In this document: positions 37,349 to 44,947 of the stretch, piece by piece
Layout: the number at the start of each line of letters is the position of its first letter
How positions within the stretch are numbered: the stretch's first letter is position 1
Origin: an uncultured Sphingomonas sp.
GTDB taxonomy: Bacteria > Pseudomonadota > Alphaproteobacteria > Sphingomonadales > Sphingomonadaceae
NCBI GenBank assembly: GCA_913776045.1
Contig: CAJYOI010000041.1
Coordinates: 62,001 to 126,000 of the forward strand
Length of the DNA stretch: 64,000 nt
Direction: 5' to 3'
Notes under the pieces: model-generated
What the model was told of the DNA's origin: nothing
Database searches by the model: none
Seen by the model: only the letters and a program-made list of their open reading frames with translations
Made by a program: the position numbers and the translations under genes

Positions 37349-38943
37349 GCATGCGGGCGTCGCGCCAGAGCCTGATGTTTCTCGCTCCCGTCGTCATCGG
37401 GGTCGGAATCCTCGCGCTAGCCTCCGCGCTGCTGCCCAATTCGAGTGAGTTGAAGAGCGTCGACCGGCACGGCCAGGGCGAGACGACGCCGCCCCCCGCC
37501 CCGCCGCCGCCAAATCCGCTAACTCCGCAGACACCTGCACAGGCATCCGCCCTACCGGTCGCGCCGGCATCGCCGCCGGCCACCCCGGTCGCTGCGGCGT
37601 CGCCCCAGACGCCGACCTGGCGCCAGCGGTTCGACACGGCCCGCGCCGCGGGCGATACCGCTGCGGCAACGATACTTTTGACCGCCGCGGTCGAACGTCG
37701 ACAGACCGTCCCCCCTGCCGATATCCTGGCAGCCGGATACGCGCTCGATCGCGCCGACCTGATCCTGCGCGCGGTGGCCAGCGGCGCGATTCCGAAGCCC
37801 GATGCGGCGTTGACCCTCGACCTCGCGCGACGCCTGGAAAAGACGAACCTTCTGCCCGAGCTGACCCGGGTCGCCGGCGACGGCTGGCGGGCCGCCGATC
37901 CCTGGCTGGCGCTGCGCGTGGCCGAACGCACTGGCGACACCGCCGCGGCCCTGCGCGCTGCCGCGCTGTTGCCGGCCAAGGACCGTGCCGCGGCGCAGGA
38001 AGCCATTTTGACCCGTAACGGCGATCGTGCGGGCCTGATCGCGCTGCTACGGCAACGGGCAGCGGCACCGGGCGCCGACCGCGCGGCGCTGGCCGAACGG
38101 CTGTTGGCCGCCGGCGACCGCTCCGGCGCGATTGCGACATTACAGGCCGCCGCGGCCACGCAACCGTCGACGAGCGCCGCGTCCAAGCGCCTGCTCTACC
38201 TGCTCGGCCCCCGTCCGGGCGCAAGCGATGTCGCCTGGCTTTTGCGCCGCGCCGAAAGCGGCGCCGAGCGCGACCGGATCGGCTGGCTGACCGCCTATGC
38301 CGCGCGCGCGACGCCATCGGCCGCACTGGTCGAACTGGCGCGCCATCCGCTCGGCAACCGCACCGATGTGCTGCTGACCCGGCTGCAACTCGCCCGCACG
38401 GTCCGAAACGATGCGGCCACGCGTGCCATCGCTGCCCAGCTGCTCGACGGCCGTGCCCTGCCGCCGGGCGAACTGAAGCGCATCGCCGCCGCCGCGCCCG
38501 TCACGGCCTCGGGCCAAATGCCCGACCCGGTGCTCCGCCCGCTCGCCAAGGCCGGATTGCTCTCGCCCGAGCAAAGGCTGAGCCAGGCCTGGGCGACCTG
38601 GAACAAGGGGGATGCCGCCGGCGCCGCCGCGATCCTCGACGTCTATCTGGAAGATCGCCCCGATGACGCTTCCGCCCTGCGCCTGCGCGCCGATGCGCAG
38701 GCAAAGCTGGCGGGCGAGCGCTCTGCCCGCCCCTGGCTGAAACGTGCGCTGCGCCGGACTCAGACGCCCAGCAAGACCGCGGTCGAACTGCTCGAGCGGC
38801 TCGGGCGGCGGGCGGAGGCCACGCAGATGGTCTCGGCCCTGCGCGCGCGTAGTCCGCAGGACCGCTCGCTCGCCGCTCTTCATGCCCGCCTGCTGATCGC
38901 CCAGGGCGAGCCGGGCCGCGCACGGGAAATCTTGGCCCGATGA
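37345..38943 (+). CDS. membrane-anchored periplasmic TPR protein (PelB N-terminal half equivalent)
   Basis: A 532-residue protein with one transmembrane helix near residues 10-31 (LMFLAPVVIGVGILALASAL), a Pro/Ala-rich linker (about 50-95) and then Ala-rich helical repeats that read as TPRs to the end. In P. aeruginosa, PelB is a single protein with a long TPR scaffold and a C-terminal outer-membrane barrel. Here the TPR part and the barrel (next gene, ATGA overlap) are separate. Assignment rests on position and fold type rather than clear sequence identity. It would organise the hydrolase and deacetylase near the export pore. Confidence 0.7.
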   Translation: MSMRASRQSLMFLAPVVIGVGILALASALLPNSSELKSVDRHGQGETTPPPAPPPPNPLTPQTPAQASALPVAPASPPATPVAAASPQTPTWRQRFDTARAAGDTAAATILLTAAVERRQTVPPADILAAGYALDRADLILRAVASGAIPKPDAALTLDLARRLEKTNLLPELTRVAGDGWRAADPWLALRVAERTGDTAAALRAAALLPAKDRAAAQEAILTRNGDRAGLIALLRQRAAAPGADRAALAERLLAAGDRSGAIATLQAAAATQPSTSAASKRLLYLLGPRPGASDVAWLLRRAESGAERDRIGWLTAYAARATPSAALVELARHPLGNRTDVLLTRLQLARTVRNDAATRAIAAQLLDGRALPPGELKRIAAAAPVTASGQMPDPVLRPLAKAGLLSPEQRLSQAWATWNKGDAAGAAAILDVYLEDRPDDASALRLRADAQAKLAGERSARPWLKRALRRTQTPSKTAVELLERLGRRAEATQMVSALRARSPQDRSLAALHARLLIAQGEPGRAREILAR

Positions 38944-40418
38944 TCCTGGCTTTTCTGCTTCTCGTCGCGGACGAGCCGCCCAGCGTTCCGCCCGCGGCAT
39001 GGGACGATCGCGACGCCGCGATCAGCCTTGCCTCGCAGCGGTTGCGCTGGCCGACGGGCACGCGTCTGGAAGTCGCCGACCGCGACGGCGAACTGGTCGT
39101 GCGCACCGATCGCGCGATCGACGCCGCGGCGATCGATGCGCTGCGACGCTCGGCCGCACCGGCCATCGCCGACCTGCGCTGGAACGACCAGAGCCTCGTG
39201 CTTCGGGCCGCCCCGCCCTGGCGAATCGCGTGGCGGCGGGACGGCGCCACGCTGGCGCTGACCTTCCTCTACGCCAGCGATCCCGTCGCGCCGACGTCGT
39301 CCCCGTCCGCTGCCGACACAGAGACGATCGACGTCACCCTGGCCGCAATCGAGGCAAGCGCGGCTGCCGGCTATTCGGGCGAGGCACGGCGGACGGCCGA
39401 GACGCTGGTCGACCGATTCCCCGAAGATTCCCGCGCCCTTCGCGCGCTGGCCGATGCGCGCAGTGCCAACGGCGACGTGCGCGGCGCGGATGCTCTTTAC
39501 CACCGACTGGGCGCCGACGATCGTGCGGCGCGCCGTGCGCGGGCGTTCGCTCCGGGGACTGCGAGCGTCACCGCGACGGTACGTGACGGCGGTGACCTGA
39601 CGCAGGTCGAAGTCGCCGCTCGGGTGGATAGCGCGGTCAACGACACCGTGACGATCGCAGGCGGCTTGCGGTACATCTACAGCCGGGTGGAGACGGTCGC
39701 CGGCGACATCCATGCGCGGTCGCAGATCGCGGAGGGCTCCGTCACCGTGCGACTGGACGACGATGTCCGCGCGACCGTCCTTGCGGCATCCGCGCTGGAC
39801 ACCGGAGTGACCGGCGGCGGCGTCCGCTTCGTCGCCGGCGCAAGCGAGTTTCAAGTGCGCGGTGGCGCCTTCTATCGCTTGCCCGATTATTCCACCGGCA
39901 AGCAGGCCCTGGCGGCCGGCGCTCTGTCGCGGGTCGGGATCGGCGGCGCCTACCGCGTCGCGCCTGGCCTCTATGCGCAATTGGACGGGGCGTGGAACCA
40001 ATACGGCCTGGCCGGCGCCTATGACGCGAGCGACACGGTGACGCTTGCCGGCGGGCTCGACTATCTAATCCGTCGTGGGTCGCCCTCGATCACGCTCGCC
40101 TACCGATTGGACGCCGAATATGTGCTGACCAATCGCCGGCCTGCGGCGCTGACCCTGATCGATCGGGAAAATCATTCGCTGCTCGGTATCGGCAGCGCGA
40201 CGTTGGGCGCAACGCAACTCACCGGACAGCTCGGCTATACCGTTGACCGGTTCGGCGGCGACGGCCCCAATGTCGCGATCGGCCTGTCGTCGGCTTTAGG
40301 CGACGGCTGGCGGATCGAAGGCAGCGGCGGGTTGACCTCGGTATCGCGCACCGGCTTCGATGGCCGCCAGCTCTTCGGTCGCGCCCAGATCACGCGTGGA
40401 CTGGGGCCGGGCCGATGA
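38940..40418 (+). CDS. outer-membrane beta-barrel (PelB C-terminal half equivalent)
   Basis: A 492-residue protein with a short hydrophobic N-terminus (ILAFLLLVADEPPS), a soluble part with a TPR-like stretch (about 110-190, GEARRTAETLVDRFPED) and then about 290 residues of alternating beta strands (VEVAARVDSAVNDTVTIAGG, YAQLDGAWNQYGLAGAYDA, ITLAYRLDAEYVL). This fits a 16-strand-type porin like the PelB export pore. The last residues do not end in the usual aromatic barrel signal. It overlaps both neighbours by four bases. The export-pore role is inferred from its place between TPR and pelD genes. Confidence 0.7.
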   Translation: MILAFLLLVADEPPSVPPAAWDDRDAAISLASQRLRWPTGTRLEVADRDGELVVRTDRAIDAAAIDALRRSAAPAIADLRWNDQSLVLRAAPPWRIAWRRDGATLALTFLYASDPVAPTSSPSAADTETIDVTLAAIEASAAAGYSGEARRTAETLVDRFPEDSRALRALADARSANGDVRGADALYHRLGADDRAARRARAFAPGTASVTATVRDGGDLTQVEVAARVDSAVNDTVTIAGGLRYIYSRVETVAGDIHARSQIAEGSVTVRLDDDVRATVLAASALDTGVTGGGVRFVAGASEFQVRGGAFYRLPDYSTGKQALAAGALSRVGIGGAYRVAPGLYAQLDGAWNQYGLAGAYDASDTVTLAGGLDYLIRRGSPSITLAYRLDAEYVLTNRRPAALTLIDRENHSLLGIGSATLGATQLTGQLGYTVDRFGGDGPNVAIGLSSALGDGWRIEGSGGLTSVSRTGFDGRQLFGRAQITRGLGPGR

Positions 40419-41359
40419 CCGCGTCGTCCCCTTGGCGTCGGCGCCTGCGTGTGCTGGCCGAATTCGCCATCCTCTATGGCACGCTGGCGGTGCTCGACCA
40501 CGCGCTGACCGGGGACACTGCCTTTGCCGGCGTCTCGCCCAACCCTTACGGCGTGCCGGTGCTGGTCCTGGCGCTGGCCTATGGGACCGAGGCCGGCTTT
40601 ACCGCGGCCATCCTGTCGACCGCGATCTGGCTGGCGTTCGGTCAGCAGGTGGCGTCGAGCGGCGACTATCTCGACCGGCTGCTCCGGCTGTCGCTGACGC
40701 CGCTGCTGTGGTTCCTGGTCGCAACCGCGGTCGGCGAAGTCACCAACGCACGGGTGCGCCGCATCCAGCGCCTGCGCCGTGGTCGCCGGGCCGCCGCGAA
40801 CGACGCCGCGCGCCTCGACACGGCGTATCAGGAGCTGGTCGACGTCAACCGCACGCTGCAGATCCGCACCGCCATCGACCGCGCGTCGCCGGGCCGGGTC
40901 ATCGCGCTCGCCGCCGCCGCGATCACCGCCCCGATCGACCAGCGGCGGGCGGCACTGCGCGACCTGCTGGCGGTCGCGACGAAGACCGACGATTTCACCT
41001 GCTATCGCATCGCTGCCGACCAGAACGCGCGCGTGTGGCTGCGCGGCGCGGCGGCGGCCGCGCGGGCCGACATCCTGCCCCAGCCGCTGGTACAGCATCT
41101 CGCTCACGCGACTGATCCGCTGACGGTGGCGACGATCGACGATAGACCGCTGCTCGCCAACATCGGCGTCGCGGCGGTCGCACTGCGTCGTGCCGATGGC
41201 GGATTGATGGGATGCCTGGTCGTCCATCATACCAGCTTCGAGGCGATCGGCAGCCAGAGCGCCGCCGAGCTTGGCGAAATCGCGACCTGGCTGCCGAGCG
41301 TGCTGGAGCTGGGCGCGCAGACCGGGCCATCGGTGGCCGGCCGCGCCGGGCGCGGCTGA
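40415..41359 (+). CDS. pelD: PelD-like inner-membrane GAF protein lacking the GGDEF domain
   Basis: 314 residues (P. aeruginosa PelD is 455). Four N-terminal helices (AEFAILYGTLAVLDHAL, VPVLVLALAYGTEAGF, AAILSTAIWLAF, LTPLLWFLVATAVGEV) and a short coiled linker lead into a GAF domain (about 165-300: TDDFTCYRIAADQNARVWL, VAALRRADGG-like segment). The sequence stops where canonical PelD continues into its degenerate GGDEF domain, whose RxxD site binds c-di-GMP to switch on polymer synthesis. Hence this form should not sense c-di-GMP in the known way. Coupled by overlaps to the barrel gene and pelE. Confidence 0.82.
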   Translation: MTASSPWRRRLRVLAEFAILYGTLAVLDHALTGDTAFAGVSPNPYGVPVLVLALAYGTEAGFTAAILSTAIWLAFGQQVASSGDYLDRLLRLSLTPLLWFLVATAVGEVTNARVRRIQRLRRGRRAAANDAARLDTAYQELVDVNRTLQIRTAIDRASPGRVIALAAAAITAPIDQRRAALRDLLAVATKTDDFTCYRIAADQNARVWLRGAAAAARADILPQPLVQHLAHATDPLTVATIDDRPLLANIGVAAVALRRADGGLMGCLVVHHTSFEAIGSQSAAELGEIATWLPSVLELGAQTGPSVAGRAGRG

Positions 41360-42195
41360 TGCTGGCGATCCTGGTCCTCTGCGCGCTCGGCCTGGCCGAT
41401 CTTGCGCTGGTGTTCGCGACCGCCTTTCCCGACGGCGTCCGTCTGTTCGGGCATCTCGCGTTGTCGCTCGTTGGCTATGCGGCCAGCTGGAAGATCCGCC
41501 CGATCGGCCTGCGCGTGGCCGTCGCCGGCGTCATCGGCCCCGTCGGCTTGATCGTGGCGCAGGGCCTCGCCTGGCGGCGCCGGCTGCAATTGCCCGCGCC
41601 GGTCGACCGGGACGAAAGCGCGGGGCTGGCGTTACCCGCGACCGCCGCCCGGATGCTCGACGGGCGCATCCACACGCCGCCACCCGAATCGATCGGCCCC
41701 TTCTCGACCGTGCTCGCGCATGGCGACGTCGCCGCCCGCCGCCGCGCGCTGGAGGCGGTCGTCCGATCGTTCCGCCCGACGCTGTCGCCGCTGATCGTCC
41801 AAGCGCTCGCCGATCCGGATCAGACGATCCGTGCGCTGGCGGCGGCGGCTGCCGCGCGCGTCATCGGCAACCTGACTGAACACCGCGCGGCGTTGACCGC
41901 CCGCAGCCAGCAGGGCGATGTTGAGGCCAAGGACGCCCTCGTCGTCCTGCTCGCCGACCATGCCCGCGGCAATGCGCTGTTGTCGGACGCACAGCGTCGC
42001 GCGATGCGACAGGAGGCGCTGGTGTTGCTGGCGTCGCAGCCGATGACGGTCGTCCGTAGCCGCCGGTACGAATCGCTACTGGCCGAAAGCGCTTGGGACG
42101 CGGGCGACTTCGCCACGCTCGACGCCCTTGCCACCCGCGCGCCGTCGCACGCGCCGCACCCGCTGGGCTGGTGGAACGCGGGGCAGCAGGCATGA
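41359..42195 (+). CDS. pelE: PelE-like membrane/helical-repeat protein
   Basis: 278 residues. Two or three N-terminal hydrophobic helices (LAILVLCALGLADLALVFA, VRLFGHLALSLVGYAASW, VAVAGVIGPVGLIVAQGLAW) are followed by an Arg-rich stretch and a helical, HEAT/TPR-like cytoplasmic part (LIVQALADPDQTIRALAAAA). PelE in P. aeruginosa has the same two-part plan and scaffolds the PelD-PelF-PelG complex. Sequence alone would not name it; the position between pelD and pelF does. It touches the pelD stop (TGATG) and overlaps pelF by four bases. Confidence 0.78.
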   Translation: MLAILVLCALGLADLALVFATAFPDGVRLFGHLALSLVGYAASWKIRPIGLRVAVAGVIGPVGLIVAQGLAWRRRLQLPAPVDRDESAGLALPATAARMLDGRIHTPPPESIGPFSTVLAHGDVAARRRALEAVVRSFRPTLSPLIVQALADPDQTIRALAAAAAARVIGNLTEHRAALTARSQQGDVEAKDALVVLLADHARGNALLSDAQRRAMRQEALVLLASQPMTVVRSRRYESLLAESAWDAGDFATLDALATRAPSHAPHPLGWWNAGQQA

Positions 42196-43685
42196 CGACC
42201 GCCCCCGGCCCCGCCCCCGCGGATGTCGACGTCTGCCTGATCGTCGAGGGCGCCTACCCCTATGTCATCGGCGGCGTCTCGGCGTGGCTCGACGACCTCG
42301 TCCGCCATCTGCCCGAGCTGCGCTTCGCGATCGTCGCGATCAAGCCGAGCGCGGCGCCGCTTCCCCACCGCATCGCGCTGCCGCCCAACGTCGTCGAGCT
42401 GGTCGAAGTCGGCTTGGCACCCGAGGCACAGCGCCCCCGACCGGTCCGGGACGACGCCGCCGCCGCGATCGGCGCCGCGCTGGTCCGCGTCATCGCCGAA
42501 GACGGCCCGCAGCCGCTGAACGACCTGATCGACCTGTTCACGCGGCTGGACCTGCGGACCCGGCCGGGGGACGTGCTGGCGCATCCGATCGTATTCGACC
42601 TGATCCGCGCGCATTATCGGGCGGTTCTGCCGAGCGCATCGTTTCACCATTTCTTCTGGGCGACGCGGGCGCTGTTCGGCGGGCTGCTCGCGTGTCTCAC
42701 CACGCCCATCCCGCGGGCGCGCGTCTATCACACGATTTCGACCGGCTTCGCCGGCGTCATCGCCGCCCGCGCGCGGCGTCAGACCGGGCGACCGGCAATG
42801 ATTACCGAACACGGCATCTATCTGCTGGAACGCGAGATCGAGGTGCTGATGGCCGACTGGATCGGCGACCAGATCGATTCGGGGCTGGCGGTCGACCGCA
42901 GCGTTGCCGACCTGCGCGACGTCTGGATGCGCGCCTTTTTGGCCTACAGCAGCGCCTGCTACGACGCATGCGACCCGATTATCGCGCTCTATGGCGACAA
43001 TTCGCAGGTTCAGCGCCGGCTGGGCGCCGCGCCTGAGCGGCTACGCGTCATTCCCAACGGTATCGACACGCGCCGGTTCAAGGAATTGTCCGACGCTCGC
43101 GACCCCACACGGCCGCTCGTCGCGCTGCTCGGCCGGGTGGTCCCGATCAAGGACGTCAAATCCTTCGTCCGCGCCGCCGCGCTGGTGCACGCCCGTCTGC
43201 CCCAGGCGCGATTGGTCGTGCTCGGCCCGCTCGACGAAGACCCGGACTATGCCGCAGAATGCCTGGCGCTGGTGCAGGATCTGGGCCTAAGCGACGTCGT
43301 CAGCTTTCCCGGCCGGGTCGCGATCGCCGACTGGTTGCCGCAGGTCGACGTGCTCGTGCTGACCAGCCTGTCGGAAGCGCAGCCGCTGATCATCCTGGAG
43401 GGCGGCGCGTGCGGCATCCCGGTCGTCGCGCCCGACGTCGGCAGCTGCCGCGAGATGATCGAGGGGCGCAGCCCCGGCGCCCCCCACGGCGGCATCGTCA
43501 CGCCGTTGGTCAATCCCGAAGCGACTGCGACCGCCATCATCCGCCTGCTGCAGGACCCCGCGCTTCGCGACGCGATGGGCCGGACGATGCAGGCCCGCGT
43601 CGCCCGCGATTACGAACATGACACGATCATCGATGCCTACCGGGCCTGCTACCTCCGATTCGCCGGTGATCCGACAGCGGGGTGA
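42192..43685 (+). CDS. pelF: Pel glycosyltransferase, GT4 family
   Basis: Cytoplasmic UDP-sugar glycosyltransferase that makes the Pel chain; 497 residues (P. aeruginosa PelF is 507). The start DVCLIVEGAYPYVIGGVSAW, the middle YHTISTGFAGVIAARARR, TEHGIYLLEREIEV, VIPNGIDTRRF, LLGRVVPIKDVKSFVRAA and TSLSEAQPLIILEGGACGIP are close to PelF, and the GT4 nucleotide-binding ExxxxG motif is present. It is the last gene of the operon. The most secure of the pel assignments and the anchor for the locus call. Confidence 0.95.
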   Translation: MTTAPGPAPADVDVCLIVEGAYPYVIGGVSAWLDDLVRHLPELRFAIVAIKPSAAPLPHRIALPPNVVELVEVGLAPEAQRPRPVRDDAAAAIGAALVRVIAEDGPQPLNDLIDLFTRLDLRTRPGDVLAHPIVFDLIRAHYRAVLPSASFHHFFWATRALFGGLLACLTTPIPRARVYHTISTGFAGVIAARARRQTGRPAMITEHGIYLLEREIEVLMADWIGDQIDSGLAVDRSVADLRDVWMRAFLAYSSACYDACDPIIALYGDNSQVQRRLGAAPERLRVIPNGIDTRRFKELSDARDPTRPLVALLGRVVPIKDVKSFVRAAALVHARLPQARLVVLGPLDEDPDYAAECLALVQDLGLSDVVSFPGRVAIADWLPQVDVLVLTSLSEAQPLIILEGGACGIPVVAPDVGSCREMIEGRSPGAPHGGIVTPLVNPEATATAIIRLLQDPALRDAMGRTMQARVARDYEHDTIIDAYRACYLRFAGDPTAG

Positions 43686-43761
43686 AGCCCAGATAGCACT
43701 GGACAGCCGCCCCTCGTCCGGTCAGAACGCCGCGCGTCCTGCGGGACCATCGACGCGCTGG

Positions 43762-43837
43762 GGGCCTGTAGCTCAACGGTTAGAGCTGGCCGCTCATAAC
43801 GGCTAGGTTGCGGGTTCGAGTCCTGCCGGGCCCACCA
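43762..43837 (+). tRNA. tRNA with CAT anticodon, probably tRNA-Ile2
   Basis: GGGCCTG/CGGGCCC acceptor, D-arm AGCTCAACGGTTAGAGCT, anticodon loop GCTCATAAC, T-arm GGTTCGAGTCC, CCA encoded. A typical elongator tRNA-Met is encoded at 50.3 kb and this one lacks initiator features, so lysidine-modified tRNA-Ile2 is more likely. Elongator Met cannot be excluded. Confidence 0.8.
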
Positions 43838-43895
43838 GCGCCCCCCAGAATTTGCGAGGCTGTTTCCCGCCCGGCGGCGCTACGGCCCGCGTCGC

Positions 43896-44927
43896 TCAGG
43901 CGACGACCGACGGCGTCGCTTCGCCGCGGCGCGCCTGCGCGGTGACCGCCCTCACCAACCCCGCCTCGCCGACCGACCGTACCCCCAGCGTCGCCAGCAA
44001 CCCCAACACCGCGTCCCACCACCCCCAGAACGCAGCCACTCCCGCCGTATCCCGCGCGTAGGGCGTATGCCCGGCAACCAGTGTCGGCGAATGAAACGAG
44101 AAGTTCAGCACCGGCAGCCCTTCACCCACGACGACCCGGATCGCCTCAAGCGCCTCTGCGACCGGAATCCCCTCCGGCGTCAGCGCGACCCGGTTGAGCA
44201 TTCCGGCCCGCGCCAGCACGCCCGGGCCCCGCGGCACCCGCGCGGCCCAGCGATAGAGCGCCGGGCCCACCGATCGCAGCGCGCCGGTGTCGACCGTCGT
44301 CAGCGGCAGTTCGACCACGTCGCCTTCGCCCGTCACGAACGCATCATTGCCGATGGAAGAAAAATCGGGCCCGCCTTGCTGGGAATAATCGAACCGCGCG
44401 CGCATCGAGCTGTCGATCGCATAGCCCCGATCGGCCAGCAGCCGCAGCGTGTTCGGCCCGATGCCATAGCGTCCCGCGCGATAGATGCGGGGTACCGTTC
44501 CGAACGCCGCGACGATCGCCGCCCCCAGCGCATCGAGCTTTGCCGCCTCCAGATCGGCCGACAGATTGCCGGGATAGCTGTTGGCGACGTTCACGGCTTC
44601 GTCGAAGGGCGGAGTGACCCAGGGATGCAGCTGGCTGCCGACCGCCGACGTCTCGACGCTTAACGCCTCGCCGATCGCATCGATGCTCAGCGGATCGGTC
44701 GCGACCGGGTGATCGACCAGAAACGTCAGCCCCGCGCCCAGATCGGCGAAGCGCCGCGTGGCGGCGGGGATCGCCGCGGTCGCGGTTACCGAGCGATGAT
44801 CGCGCGAGAAGGGCTGCGCCCAGTCGAATTCTTCCTCGGTATCGACGAAGATCGTGAAGCGCTGTCCGAAATCGGCAGGCCAGCGCGCATGGCGGTCGGG
44901 CGTCGGCACGGGCGGGCGAAACGTCAT
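43896..44927 (-). CDS. WalW-like polysaccharide deacetylase family protein
   Basis: A 343-residue NodB-fold protein without a signal peptide. FTIFVDTEEEFDW carries the first Asp motif, GSQLHPWVTPPFDE the metal-binding His, PRIYRAGRYGIGPNTL the third motif and LNFSFHSPTLVAGHTPYA a later His. These fit the WalW-type deacetylases found beside exopolysaccharide genes in sphingomonads. It could act on the Pel-like polymer or on another cell-surface sugar; nothing in the sequence decides. It follows the histidine kinase gene on the same strand with 20 bases between. Confidence 0.82.
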   Translation of the reverse strand: MTFRPPVPTPDRHARWPADFGQRFTIFVDTEEEFDWAQPFSRDHRSVTATAAIPAATRRFADLGAGLTFLVDHPVATDPLSIDAIGEALSVETSAVGSQLHPWVTPPFDEAVNVANSYPGNLSADLEAAKLDALGAAIVAAFGTVPRIYRAGRYGIGPNTLRLLADRGYAIDSSMRARFDYSQQGGPDFSSIGNDAFVTGEGDVVELPLTTVDTGALRSVGPALYRWAARVPRGPGVLARAGMLNRVALTPEGIPVAEALEAIRVVVGEGLPVLNFSFHSPTLVAGHTPYARDTAGVAAFWGWWDAVLGLLATLGVRSVGEAGLVRAVTAQARRGEATPSVVA

Positions 44928-44947
44928 CCCGCCCGTGTTAGCGCGGG

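Noticed and set aside
41182..41226. Arg-Arg-Ala-Asp in the PelD-like protein as a c-di-GMP RxxD site
   Set aside because: It lies within the GAF domain in a common loop (RRADGG), not in a GGDEF-like domain, so it is not a credible inhibitory-site motif.
43762..43837. The CAT tRNA as initiator tRNA-fMet
   Set aside because: It has a paired first acceptor base and lacks the run of G-C pairs beside the anticodon loop typical of initiators.
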